25,228 nucleotides of DNA from CAYQAJ01 sp964415245 (GCA_964415245.1 CAYQAJ010000042.1:1-25228); one strand, 5' to 3'. Shown: positions 7,521 to 15,341, numbered from the stretch's first letter. Notes: generated by a model from the letters alone, not told the origin. Program-made: numbers and translations.

Positions 7521-9221
7521 ATGACGCCGTTGGAAACGATTTCCCCTGCCAAAGCGCCTGCCACGAAGGCGCCGTCCGCCGGCGCGGGCCAGTCGATCGG
7601 GCAATACCTGATCCAACGCTTGCAGGACTACGGTCTCCGCGACCTGTTCGGCGTGCCGGGGGACTACATTCTCACATTCTACGGCATGCTGGAGAAAAGC
7701 CCCATCAACGTGGTCGGCTGCACGCGCGAGGACTGCGCCGGTTTCGCCGCCGACGCCTATGCCCGCATCAACGGCATGGGGGCCGTGTGCGTCACGTACT
7801 GCGTCGGGGGCCTGAGCGTGTGCAACTCGATTGCCGGCGCGTACGCCGAAAAGTCGCCGGTGGTGGTCATCAGCGGGGCGCCGGGCCTCTCCGAGCGCGT
7901 GAACAACCCGCTGCTGCACCACAAGGTGCGCGACTTCCACACGCAGCTCGAAGTGTTCGAGAAGCTGTGCGTCGCCGGGTGCGACCTGTCGGACCCCGTG
8001 GTGGCTTTCCGCGAGATCGACCGCGTGCTCGACGCGGCGCAGCGCTTCAAGCGACCAGTCTACATTGAGATTCCCCGCGACATGGTGAACGTGGTGCCGC
8101 ACGTGGGGCACCGCTTCCAGGAGTGCGAACCGCCGTGCGAACCGCAGGCCGCCGCCGAAGCCGCCGACGAAACCGCCGCGCTCCTCTTACAGTGCAAGCG
8201 GCCCATCATTATCGCGGGGGTCGAAGTGCACCGCTTCGGCCTGCAGGACAAGCTGCTGGCGCTGGCCGAAGCGATGCAGGTGCCCATCGCCGCCACGCTC
8301 CTGGGCAAAAGCGTGATTCGCGAGACGCACCCGCTCTACGTGGGCCTGTACGAGGGGGCCATGGGGCGGGAGGACGTGACCCGCTTCGTCGAGGAGAGCG
8401 ACTGCGTGCTGCTGTTGGGCACGTTCATGACCGACCTGAACCTGGGAATCTACACCGCCAACCTCGACCCGGCCCGCTGCGTGTACGTCACCAGCGAGCA
8501 GCTTCGCATTCGGCACCACCACTACCACGGCGTGGCGCTGGGCGAGTTTATCGACGCGCTGCGGGAGCGCAAACCCAAGCCGCCGCGCCGCGAGATTCCG
8601 CCCGCGCTGCACCCCACAATCCGCAAGTACGAGCTCGACGCCCAGGCGCCCCTCACCATCAGCCGCATGATCGCCCGGCTCAACGTGCAGCTCGACGAGC
8701 GCACGATCGTCATCGCCGACATCGGCGACGCGCTGTTCGCCGCCACCGAGCTGGTGACCCACGAGCGGACCGACTTCATCAGCCCCGCCTACTACACCTC
8801 AATGGGCTTCTCGGTTCCCGCCGCCCTGGGCGCCCAGGTGGCCCGACCCGACGACCGTGTCCTGGTGATCTGCGGTGACGGCGCCTTCCAGATGACCGGC
8901 ATGGAGCTGTCGACCATCGTCCGCCGCGGCTACTCGCCGATCATCATCGTGGTCAATAACGGCGGCTACGGCACCGAGCGCGTGCTGCACACCGGCACGT
9001 GGGCGTACAACGATATCCACTCGTGGCAATACCACAAGCTGCCCGAAGTGCTCGGCGGCGGCACCGGCTACGAAGTGCGAACCGAAGGAGAGTTCGATGC
9101 CGCCCTCAAGAAAGCGTGGGCCGACACCGAGTCGATGAGCCTGATCCACGTGCACGTCGATCCACTCGACAGCAGCGAAACCCTCCGTCGCCTGGCCGAG
9201 AAGTTGATCAAGCGGGTCTAA
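7521..9221 (+). CDS. ThDP-dependent 2-oxo acid decarboxylase (pyruvate/indolepyruvate decarboxylase type)
   Basis: This encodes 566 residues from the ATG at 7521, preceded by GAGGG about 9 bp upstream; the open frame reaches further back but has no domain. The length matches pyruvate decarboxylase (550-570). In the N-terminal PYR domain, the ThDP-activating Glu is E70 (VVGCTREDCAGFAADAYARI) and the His-His pair is H133-H134 (NNPLLHHKVRDF), a mark of true decarboxylases. A central domain follows. The PP domain has GDGAFQMTGMELST from ~452 and VVNNGGYGTERVLHTG from ~477, the Mg-ThDP site. YNDIHSWQYHKL is also PDC-like. The reaction is non-oxidative decarboxylation of a 2-oxo acid to an aldehyde; pyruvate versus indolepyruvate cannot be decided here. 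The gene is flanked by two copies of one hairpin repeat, and the right copy supplies its TAA stop. Confidence 0.9.
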   Translation: MTPLETISPAKAPATKAPSAGAGQSIGQYLIQRLQDYGLRDLFGVPGDYILTFYGMLEKSPINVVGCTREDCAGFAADAYARINGMGAVCVTYCVGGLSVCNSIAGAYAEKSPVVVISGAPGLSERVNNPLLHHKVRDFHTQLEVFEKLCVAGCDLSDPVVAFREIDRVLDAAQRFKRPVYIEIPRDMVNVVPHVGHRFQECEPPCEPQAAAEAADETAALLLQCKRPIIIAGVEVHRFGLQDKLLALAEAMQVPIAATLLGKSVIRETHPLYVGLYEGAMGREDVTRFVEESDCVLLLGTFMTDLNLGIYTANLDPARCVYVTSEQLRIRHHHYHGVALGEFIDALRERKPKPPRREIPPALHPTIRKYELDAQAPLTISRMIARLNVQLDERTIVIADIGDALFAATELVTHERTDFISPAYYTSMGFSVPAALGAQVARPDDRVLVICGDGAFQMTGMELSTIVRRGYSPIIIVVNNGGYGTERVLHTGTWAYNDIHSWQYHKLPEVLGGGTGYEVRTEGEFDAALKKAWADTESMSLIHVHVDPLDSSETLRRLAEKLIKRV

Positions 9222-9358
9222 GAGGCTATCCGGAAAGCGTCGGGGACTGGCTCATTTTGCGTAGCTGGCATTGGATTTGCCATTCAGAGTGCGGCATCCG
9301 CGGAGCAAAATGTGCCTGTCCCCTTCTCTGAGACGCTTTCCGGATAGCCTCTTAGACC
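9215..9358. repeat. Hairpin repeat element, copy 2 (right of decarboxylase)
   Basis: This is a 144-bp imperfect palindrome in the same orientation as copy 1. The outer arms 9215-9241 and 9332-9358 are perfect over 27 bp. The inner arms 9242-9260 and 9305-9323 are identical in sequence to copy 1, including both T-T mismatches (T9248 and T9252). The one-sided 8-nt bulge is 9324-9331 (ttctctga). The loop is 44 nt; compared with copy 1 it carries about 32 extra bases, including a TGGCA/TGCCA mini-hairpin (9266-9282). Five positions of the outer stem differ from copy 1 and every one is compensated. The decarboxylase stop TAA (9219-9221) lies inside the left arm, so the arm also encodes the last residue. 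Confidence 0.9.
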
Positions 9359-9407
9359 ACGACGCCAGCGAAACCTCGGCCGTCGGCTACTCGGGCGCCG
9401 CGCTAAT

Positions 9408-9704
9408 TCATGGCGATGGCGAGTCTTCCGGCGGCCATCGCTCGAATGGGCGACCGTTGCGCACTCGCTCCGCGTGAAACTTCAAAAAATCCCAAGTTGA
9501 CTGCGGCCACGGCACGGGCTGGACGGGCGGCAGCCCGGCCGCCTCGCGATCGCGCATCTGAATCGCCGCCGCCCGACACGCCGCTTCCAGCAACCGCACC
9601 CGCTCGGCCACGCTCATCGCACGGTAACGGGCAACATCCTCGGCATGCACCGCGGCATGGGCTGCGATCTGCCCGTCGATGATGTCTTTCGGTTGCGTGT
9701 CCAT
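9408..9704 (-). CDS. Small hypothetical protein
   Basis: This encodes 98 residues from the ATG at 9704 (MDTQPKDIIDGQIAAHAAVH). The frame continues to an ATG at 9794, but a good extended -10 (TGCTAGAAT) sits inside that extension at 9762-9754 on the same strand, so the shorter form is preferred. The protein is helical (AMSVAERVRLLEAACRAAAI), ending in an acidic Pro/Trp-containing segment (PVQPVPWPQSTWDFLKFHAE). The ERVRLLEAACRAAA stretch looks like a helix from small DNA-binding or antitoxin-like proteins, but I cannot assign a family. No toxin partner is seen: downstream is the hairpin repeat and the 3' end of the decarboxylase. The codon pattern supports it as real. Confidence 0.6.
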   Translation of the reverse strand: MDTQPKDIIDGQIAAHAAVHAEDVARYRAMSVAERVRLLEAACRAAAIQMRDREAAGLPPVQPVPWPQSTWDFLKFHAERVRNGRPFERWPPEDSPSP

Positions 9705-9753
9705 TGCGCCTATGAACGTCGCCCGCGTGATACGATCGCGTTGTGCCCCCGCA

Positions 9754-9762
9754 ATTCTAGCA
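9754..9762 (-). promoter_or_regulatory. Extended -10 promoter for the small hypothetical gene
   Basis: On the minus strand the bases read TGCTAGAAT, a TGn extended -10 with TAGAAT (5 of 6 to consensus). Transcription would begin near 9747 and leave about 43 nt before the ATG at 9704. The identical 9-mer precedes the AI-2E transporter gene (15333-15341). No good -35 was seen. Confidence 0.45.
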
Positions 9763-9927
9763 AGTTTGTCGTCTTTCGCTCTGCGATAGAACACAAAGGG
9801 TTGGAAACGCGCTCCGCCACCGTCGCCAACCCGAATGCTCAGAAGTCTTGACTTGGCAGTTGCTTGCGGCTTGTTCGCTCTGGGGAAAATGGCGCGCTTG
9901 TTGACGAAGAGGGTTGGATTCGGCGCC

Positions 9928-9972
9928 CCCGGTTTCGTCCCCCCGAACCGAAACCGGGTAGGTTAACACCTA
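9928..9972. promoter_or_regulatory. Two adjacent inverted repeats upstream of the 10023 gene
   Basis: A perfect 10-bp inverted repeat, CCCGGTTTCG (9928-9937) and CGAAACCGGG (9949-9958), has an 11-nt spacer. It is followed directly by TAGGT-taac-ACCTA (9959-9972). They lie 50-95 bp before the ATG at 10023 and over 200 bp upstream of the small minus-strand gene, so they could be an operator or a divergent terminator-like element. The first could form a stable hairpin without a T-run. Confidence 0.4.
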
Positions 9973-10022
9973 GCTGGTCTGGCTGATGGCAACCAACCGG
10001 CCATTGCTCTACGGAGACAATC

Positions 10023-10838
10023 ATGCTCACAGATAGATGTCGCGGAGCCAGTCAGTATCTCGTACGACGGGTCATTTCTGCAGCCGATACCGGACTCATT
10101 CGGACCTATTTTGTAGAGCAAGTGGCTTACGAGGCGGCGATCCGCGAGCAATTCGACGCGCTCGTCAATAGGCTACAGCGCCGCGAGGAATGCCAACAAG
10201 ACGCCCTCGTGGCCCTTCGCCAACTGAATCGGTTGTATAAGACGCGTTTCAAGAGCGAAGACTTGCCTCTACTTCGTGACGAGTTGCTCGCGACGCTGTG
10301 GACGTGCGACTGGTTGTTGGCTGCGCCTCCGCAATTGTTGGAGTACCCGGAAGATCAACTCCAGGCGATAACAGGCGTCGTGAAGAATGTGCTACAGCGA
10401 ACCAAGGCGGGCGGTGCCAAGCGGCCGTATTCCTTGGTCACCAAGTTCCTCCACTTTTGCTTCCCGACGACCTTTGCGATTTACGATAGCCAGGCGGCGA
10501 AGTCGATCCACATGTGGGCGGTCTTTGCATTCGACGATGACGACGCCGCGGACAAGGCTGTTGCAACTCGATTTGATGAGCTCGTGTTGGGTGACACCGG
10601 GGGATACGGATACTCGGCTGTTCTGAACTTCTACCGCACGATTTGGAACGCCAGCACGCCGGAAGACAAAACAGCGCTCAATGTGCAAGCTGCCCGAGCC
10701 CAAGACTTGATGCGAAGCCATAGCGGCCAATCGACGGCCCGAGTGACGGTGATCGATCTCATTGACAAGCTGCTCTGGCGGGCTAGGGGTAATCCCGTTC
10801 GGCTCGGCTTAGCGACGCCACTGATTTCGGCAGAGTAG
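10023..10838 (+). CDS. Hypothetical accessory protein
   Basis: This encodes 271 residues from the ATG at 10023, with GGAGA 5 bp upstream. No family is certain. The protein is largely helical. The most conserved-looking part is RPYSLVTKFLHFCFPTTFAI followed by YDSQAAKSI (about residues 138-166), then a GYGYSAVLNFYRTIW segment. A 'SLxTKFLHFxxPxxFxIYDS' pattern is seen in several uncharacterised proteins of accessory regions and in OGG-like helix-hairpin-helix glycosylase relatives, but I cannot confirm a link. Its base composition is visibly lower in GC than its neighbours, and its codon use is more relaxed (TTG, CAA, GAC/GAT mixed), so recent transfer is likely. There is no signal peptide or membrane helix. 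Confidence 0.75.
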   Translation: MLTDRCRGASQYLVRRVISAADTGLIRTYFVEQVAYEAAIREQFDALVNRLQRREECQQDALVALRQLNRLYKTRFKSEDLPLLRDELLATLWTCDWLLAAPPQLLEYPEDQLQAITGVVKNVLQRTKAGGAKRPYSLVTKFLHFCFPTTFAIYDSQAAKSIHMWAVFAFDDDDAADKAVATRFDELVLGDTGGYGYSAVLNFYRTIWNASTPEDKTALNVQAARAQDLMRSHSGQSTARVTVIDLIDKLLWRARGNPVRLGLATPLISAE

Positions 10839-10991
10839 ACGTACCACGAACGCCAGACAGCCTGCCAGTCGCAGATCGAAGGTCGTTGTGGGCGACTTCC
10901 AACGGAGATGTCCCCTTGCGGCCGCACGACGATCCCGCTGCCATGACTGCCGAGGAGTGGCGCCGCCAGGCCGCGTTCGCAGGCGACGGCC

Positions 10992-12872
10992 CTACAGCGC
11001 GATCCAGTGCATATAGAGCCAGTAGTCGAGGATCCACGGGTGCGACCAGGGATTGCTCCAGCCGTAGGCGGCTGAGATGCCGCTGGCCAACAGCAGCGCC
11101 AAGCCCGCGAATCGTCCCCAGCGGTTGGCGGCCATGTCGTCGCAAACGGGCAGCATCGCCACCAGCCACAGCGGCGCCAGCCAGAACAGCCACCGCAGGC
11201 CGCACGAGACACCGCCGTAGTTGCGGTCTTCCAGCGGGCGCATCAAGTAGAACACAAAGCAGGCGGCCGACACCGCCAGTACCATCAGCGCGAAGCCGCG
11301 CATGCCCCCCTTGGCGCCGATGAGCATGACGATCAGCCCCACCACGCTGAGCACCCAGATGGGCGTGAGCGAGAAGACGCCGTGGTGGCCGATCAGCATG
11401 TTGTAGGCGTAGATGGCCCGCGAGGGCTCGCCGCGGTCGATGCCGCGCACGCGATCGGTAGTCCAGTACGAGCCCTCGAAATCGTACCAGTTATCCCACT
11501 CGCGGACCTCGAAGCGATCGTCGGTTCGGAGCACTGCATAGTGCTGCTCGATCCCCTCCGGGTCCAGTATCTCCCAGCGGCCTTCGCCGGACGGACGGAT
11601 GGTCGTTTTGTCGGAGAAACTTAGCGACTTCTGTAGCGTGTCGGGAATCCTACCGCCGTCGAGGTCGGCCTGGAAGCTGGCCATGGCTTGTCTTCGCGCT
11701 TGGGCGTCGATCTGGGCCTCGGCATTGCTTTTCGATTCCGGTTCGCTGTTTTCTTCGGCATCGCCCTTCTCGTCGGTATCGCTCTTCTCCTCGGAGTTCT
11801 TCTTCCCGTTCCCGTCATTGCCCGCCTTGGTATCGTTCTGCTGGCTGCCTGCGCTCTTGGCGTCATTCGTTGCGTCTGTGTCGGTCTCGGCGTCATCCGT
11901 TGCGTCAGTGTCGCTCTTTGTCTTGGAATCGATTGTGGGCTCGTTGCTGGTCTTCACTACCGGGTCGATGGATTTCACGACGGGTCCGTCCTGGCGGTGT
12001 GCGTAAGGAGGCTTCCAATCGCCGTGGGCCGCGTACTCGGTCAGAAAAAATGCCGCCGCCACCAACAGCACCGGCGGCACATAAGCGATCAGGGTCTTCC
12101 AGGGCGAGCGAATCAAGAGCGCCACCGCCAGCACGGGCACCAGCGAAAGCGCCGGCAGCTCGAACGCCGCGGCCAAGGCGGCCAACAGCCCGGCCACGAT
12201 AAAATTCCCCACGTGCTTCGTTTCGCCCCACCAGATGGGCAGCGCGGCATACACCGCAACCAGCGCGCAAACCGCCGCCGGCACGTGATTGTTGAGCGTC
12301 ACGGCGAACGTGGTCAGAAACGTGCCCCAGGTGGCGCACGCCATCACGAAGATCCGACCCCAGTGGGTTGTGCCGCACCGCTCCACGATTCGATACAGGC
12401 ACACGAAGGCGCCCACCAACGGCAGCACGTTGGTGATGATGAGCATGTACCGCGCAACATAAAACGGATGATCGCCCAGGCCGACGCCGGTGATCGCCTT
12501 GATGATCCAATACAGCCCGGCCAGCAGCGTGGGCAATAGCGCCGGCTTGCTCGAATAGTAGTGCTCGAATCCGTCGGGACCCTTGTGGCGCACCATGTCA
12601 ATGGATTGCCAGCTTGGGTCGAACTTACGGCGGTAGTCAGTGGCATGGGGATCGCGGACGACTACTTCGTCGATCGAGTACCGACGGTAGTCGACCAGCG
12701 CGCGAATCGTACACCAGCGGCTGCGATCGTTGGCGCTGAGGAAGGGCGTTTTGCCGTCGGCCGAGTGCACTGAAACAATGCGACCCGTCATGGCTGCCGC
12801 CGACGTCACGATCAGCAACCAGTACACGGCCCGGCGGAGCGAAGCGCCGGTGTTGTCGGACAGTGGATTCAT
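10992..12872 (-). CDS. Polytopic membrane protein with disordered acidic insertion
   Basis: This encodes 626 residues with about nine or more hydrophobic helices: one near 13-32 (AVYWLLIVTSAAAMTGRIVS), a block at ~110-300, and a C-terminal block at ~480-620. The early acidic/polar loop after helix 1 (HSADGKTPFLSANDRSRWCT) resembles the first extracytoplasmic loop of GT-C glycosyltransferases and ArnT/PMT relatives, but no DxD or EEM motif is certain. Residues ~320-400 are an 80-residue disordered insert of Asp, Glu, Lys, Asn, Ser and Thr (SDTDATDDAETDTDATNDAK). It stands between two membrane blocks, followed by a soluble segment ending in a Trp-rich stretch. It lies downstream of a GT2 glycosyltransferase and an LPG-synthase-like protein on the same strand, suggesting lipid-linked sugar transfer in the envelope. 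The function is inferred. Confidence 0.78.
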   Translation of the reverse strand: MNPLSDNTGASLRRAVYWLLIVTSAAAMTGRIVSVHSADGKTPFLSANDRSRWCTIRALVDYRRYSIDEVVVRDPHATDYRRKFDPSWQSIDMVRHKGPDGFEHYYSSKPALLPTLLAGLYWIIKAITGVGLGDHPFYVARYMLIITNVLPLVGAFVCLYRIVERCGTTHWGRIFVMACATWGTFLTTFAVTLNNHVPAAVCALVAVYAALPIWWGETKHVGNFIVAGLLAALAAAFELPALSLVPVLAVALLIRSPWKTLIAYVPPVLLVAAAFFLTEYAAHGDWKPPYAHRQDGPVVKSIDPVVKTSNEPTIDSKTKSDTDATDDAETDTDATNDAKSAGSQQNDTKAGNDGNGKKNSEEKSDTDEKGDAEENSEPESKSNAEAQIDAQARRQAMASFQADLDGGRIPDTLQKSLSFSDKTTIRPSGEGRWEILDPEGIEQHYAVLRTDDRFEVREWDNWYDFEGSYWTTDRVRGIDRGEPSRAIYAYNMLIGHHGVFSLTPIWVLSVVGLIVMLIGAKGGMRGFALMVLAVSAACFVFYLMRPLEDRNYGGVSCGLRWLFWLAPLWLVAMLPVCDDMAANRWGRFAGLALLLASGISAAYGWSNPWSHPWILDYWLYMHWIAL

Positions 12873-12917
12873 TTCTCTTTGGTGCGAATCAAGGAGGAGT
12901 TAGTCGGGGCGTGGTTC

Positions 12918-12970
12918 GTTGTCGGTTGTCAGTTGTGTGTCGTCCATGGTCAGTTGTCAGTTGTCAGTCG
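12918..12970 (+). repeat. Heptamer tandem repeat (gtcagtt)
   Basis: Seven-bp units of the type gttgtca/gtcagtt run imperfectly from 12918 to 12970, with four to six recognisable units and one broken stretch around 12939-12948. They sit in the 172-bp gap between two minus-strand genes. This is a different heptamer from 7042-7076. Confidence 0.75.
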
Positions 12971-13044
12971 TAGCTTTCCGCTTGCGGTTTCGCGCTCCGT
13001 AATTCGATCTGTGACTTCCGAACTCTGTCATCATTTTCGTCGCG

Positions 13045-14049
13045 TCAACTATGCGGTGTTGCTTCGTGTGGATTTTCTGCTTCTCGATGCTTCGGCGAGA
13101 TCGTCGCCGTTCGTTGGCGAACGGAGTACGGCCGAACATCGCGGCCGAAATGTGCCGTTAACAGCTCCGCCAGAAACCCGATCGACATGAACTGGGCCCC
13201 CAGCAGCACACCGACAATGCAATAGTAGAACACGGCCCGTTCGTGCAGATGCACCGGTTCGAGAAACCCAACGGCACGCGAGATAACCCACAGAGCCGAA
13301 AGAACCGTTAGCCCCAGTCCACCGGCAAGGAAACAAATCAGCCCGGCTGCTCCCAGCAAGTGCAGCGGGCGATGCCCGAAGCCTGTCAAAAAACAAACGG
13401 TCAACAGGTCGAGGAATCCGCGGACGATGCGCCCCAGGCCATACTTCGAGCGGCCGTGCCGTCGCGGGCGATGGTTGACGACGATCTCGCCTACCTTCCA
13501 GCCGCGAGCCGCCGCCAGCACCGGCACGAAACGATGCATCTCACCGTACAGCGTCACGTCGGCCAGCACCTCGCGGCGGTAGCACTTAAAGCCGCAGTTG
13601 TGGTCGTGCAGCCGCACGCCGGTCATCCGGCTCACCAGCCAATTGAACACGCGCGAGGGGAAAACCTTGTGCCACGGATCGTGCCGCTGTTTCTTCCAAC
13701 CGCTTACGAGGTCGACCTCGCCCGACATTTCTTCGAGAAACCGCGGTATCTCCGCGGGGTCGTCCTGCAAATCGCCGTCGAGCGTAAAAACGATGTCGCC
13801 CCGCACGGTGTCGAACGCCGCGCGGAGCGCCGCCGCCTTGCCAAAGTTGCGCCGCAGGCGGATGCCCCGCACGCGGGAATCCTCGGCGGCCAGGCTTTCG
13901 ATCTGCCGCCAGGTGCCGTCGGTCGAGCCGTCGTCGACGATGACGATCTCCATGTCGTATTCGTGGCCGCGCGCGACTTCGTCGAGCTCGGCATGCAGTT
14001 GCGCGAGACTCGCCTCTTCGTTGCAGACGGGTATTACGACGGAGACCAT
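13045..14049 (-). CDS. Family 2 glycosyltransferase (DPM1/ArnC-like)
   Basis: This encodes 334 residues from the ATG at 14049 (MVSVVIPVCNEEASLAQLHA). An upstream ATG at 14130 would overlap the previous gene and adds no domain. The GT-A fold shows VVIPVCNEE, then VDDGSTDGT and the DxD-type LDGDLQDDP that binds the nucleotide-sugar metal. Acceptor-side motifs are NCGFKCYRREVL and RRHGRSKYG, as in dolichyl/polyprenyl phosphate mannose and ArnC transferases. Two C-terminal helices (~230-255 and ~265-295) anchor it to the membrane. The predicted reaction is sugar transfer from a nucleotide sugar to polyprenyl phosphate on the cytoplasmic face. It starts 31 bp after the UPF0104-like gene, in one probable operon. 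The exact sugar is unknown. No clear Shine-Dalgarno. Confidence 0.9.
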   Translation of the reverse strand: MVSVVIPVCNEEASLAQLHAELDEVARGHEYDMEIVIVDDGSTDGTWRQIESLAAEDSRVRGIRLRRNFGKAAALRAAFDTVRGDIVFTLDGDLQDDPAEIPRFLEEMSGEVDLVSGWKKQRHDPWHKVFPSRVFNWLVSRMTGVRLHDHNCGFKCYRREVLADVTLYGEMHRFVPVLAAARGWKVGEIVVNHRPRRHGRSKYGLGRIVRGFLDLLTVCFLTGFGHRPLHLLGAAGLICFLAGGLGLTVLSALWVISRAVGFLEPVHLHERAVFYYCIVGVLLGAQFMSIGFLAELLTAHFGRDVRPYSVRQRTATISPKHREAENPHEATPHS

Positions 14050-14080
14050 GATGAATCGGAGAGACGATCGGCGGACGAAT

Positions 14081-15079
14081 TTACATTTGTGGCGGTGAGT
14101 CGGGCAAATTGCGCTCTCGGCGCGGGGCACGGCCCACTGTGTATAGGATAATCGAAACCACGGCCTCCGACACTAACCACGCCAGACGCAATAGCACTGC
14201 CGATAGAATCGCCGCCACCTGGCCGAACGCCGGGGCCAGCAGCGTCATCACCACCAGTTCGCGCACACCGACGCCCCCCGGCAGCATCGACACGAAACCC
14301 GCCACCACCGCCAGCGCCACGCACGCCGTCACCAGTGGCAAGTGGCCGGCGTCGATCGACACGCCCGGCATCGCCCGCAGCGTGGCCCACAGGCTTGCTC
14401 CATAGATCCACCAACCGGCAGCCGTCGCTATCCAGCCGAAGAGCATCACGCGCCAGCTTAACCCGGCCAGCGCCTCGTCGATCGCGGGGTTCGCCCGTCG
14501 AACACCCACCAATCGCACCAGCCGCCGGAACACAGGGGGCAGCACGGGCACGCCGGCACACAGCATCAAGCCGAGCGAAAGGAGCAAGAGGTACCTCTCT
14601 TCGGTGAAGAGAATGGCCAACAGGACGGCGGCCGTGAGCGAACCCACGGCCATCGCGGTGAGTGTTTCCACGAATACGCTGGTCGCCGCGACAGTGGTAT
14701 CGACGCGGTCGCTGCGCACGGCGTCGGTCCGCAACACGACCACCATCGCTTTGCCCGGTACGTATTTGCCGAGCTGCGAAAGATAGAAGGCGCGCAGCGA
14801 TTCCCACATGGTCGGCCGCTGTCCCATCGCCAAGAGCACGCGATGCCAGAACAGCCACGACATGGCCAGCCCTGCCACATACAAACAGCAGGCGGCGGCG
14901 AGCCAGCGATAATCCAATTCGGCCAGCGAGAAGGGCGCTTCGCGAAAGCGGTCGATCGACTTGACCACCGTTTGCACGACGCAGGCCACCACGGCCGCCA
15001 GCACGGCGATGCGAAACGCCACGACGCCGATCGCAATCAGGCGTTTTTTTCTACGACGCTGTTCGACTTCGTCGGGCAC
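14081..15079 (-). CDS. UPF0104 / LPG-synthase-like polytopic membrane protein
   Basis: This encodes 332 residues from the GTG at 15079, chosen because a strong AGGGAG lies 7 bp upstream (15092-15087) and the protein then begins VPDEVEQRRRKKRLIAIGVV, a basic segment before the first helix. The longer form from 15172 adds only Arg/Pro-rich sequence. About eight transmembrane helices are visible. The family motif area SQLGKYVPGKAMVVVLRTDA and GFVSMLPGGVGVRELVVMTL match the lysylphosphatidylglycerol synthase TM / UPF0104 group, whose members include flippase-like proteins in glycolipid pathways. The adjacent polyprenyl-phosphate glycosyltransferase supports a role with lipid-linked sugars. The aminoacyl-transferring C-terminal domain of MprF is absent, so it is not a full LPG synthase. 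Confidence 0.87.
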   Translation of the reverse strand: MPDEVEQRRRKKRLIAIGVVAFRIAVLAAVVACVVQTVVKSIDRFREAPFSLAELDYRWLAAACCLYVAGLAMSWLFWHRVLLAMGQRPTMWESLRAFYLSQLGKYVPGKAMVVVLRTDAVRSDRVDTTVAATSVFVETLTAMAVGSLTAAVLLAILFTEERYLLLLSLGLMLCAGVPVLPPVFRRLVRLVGVRRANPAIDEALAGLSWRVMLFGWIATAAGWWIYGASLWATLRAMPGVSIDAGHLPLVTACVALAVVAGFVSMLPGGVGVRELVVMTLLAPAFGQVAAILSAVLLRLAWLVSEAVVSIILYTVGRAPRRERNLPDSPPQM

Positions 15080-15086
15080 GCGCGCA

Positions 15087-15092
15087 CTCCCT
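15087..15092 (-). promoter_or_regulatory. Ribosome binding site deciding a GTG start
   Basis: AGGGAG on the minus strand, 7 nt before the GTG at 15079. It fixes the start of the UPF0104-like gene and rejects the longer ATG at 15172. Confidence 0.65.
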
Positions 15093-15332
15093 GGCCGCGG
15101 GAATCGATCTCGCCGGCAACAACCCGGCAGGAGGGCGGCGAGTATTCTGATCGCTGACCGCCCTGGCAACAAGGCCGATCACGTGCCGTCGGCGTTGGAC
15201 CGTCTCGGCCGTTCGATGGTCTCGTAGGTCCAAGCAGAGCGAATGCCGCGCGTTGGCAAGTGCTCATTTCGTGGGTCACGCTTGCCGCACCATGCGACGA
15301 GTTTCGCCCCACGCAAGCATACGCGACTTTCG

Positions 15333-15341
15333 TGCTAGAAT
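15333..15341 (+). promoter_or_regulatory. Extended -10 promoter for the AI-2E transporter
   Basis: TGCTAGAAT is a TGn extended -10 with TAGAAT. Transcription would start near 15348, about 64 nt before the ATG at 15412. The same 9-mer occurs on the minus strand at 9762-9754. The 332-bp divergent gap (15080-15411) that contains it shows no other gene or clear signal for the leftward operon. Confidence 0.48.

Noticed and set aside
10839..10991. Gene remnant suggested by EEWRRQAAFAGDGPTA
   Set aside because: The stretch is under 40 residues, has no complete start and could be chance; the gap between convergent genes shows no other signal.
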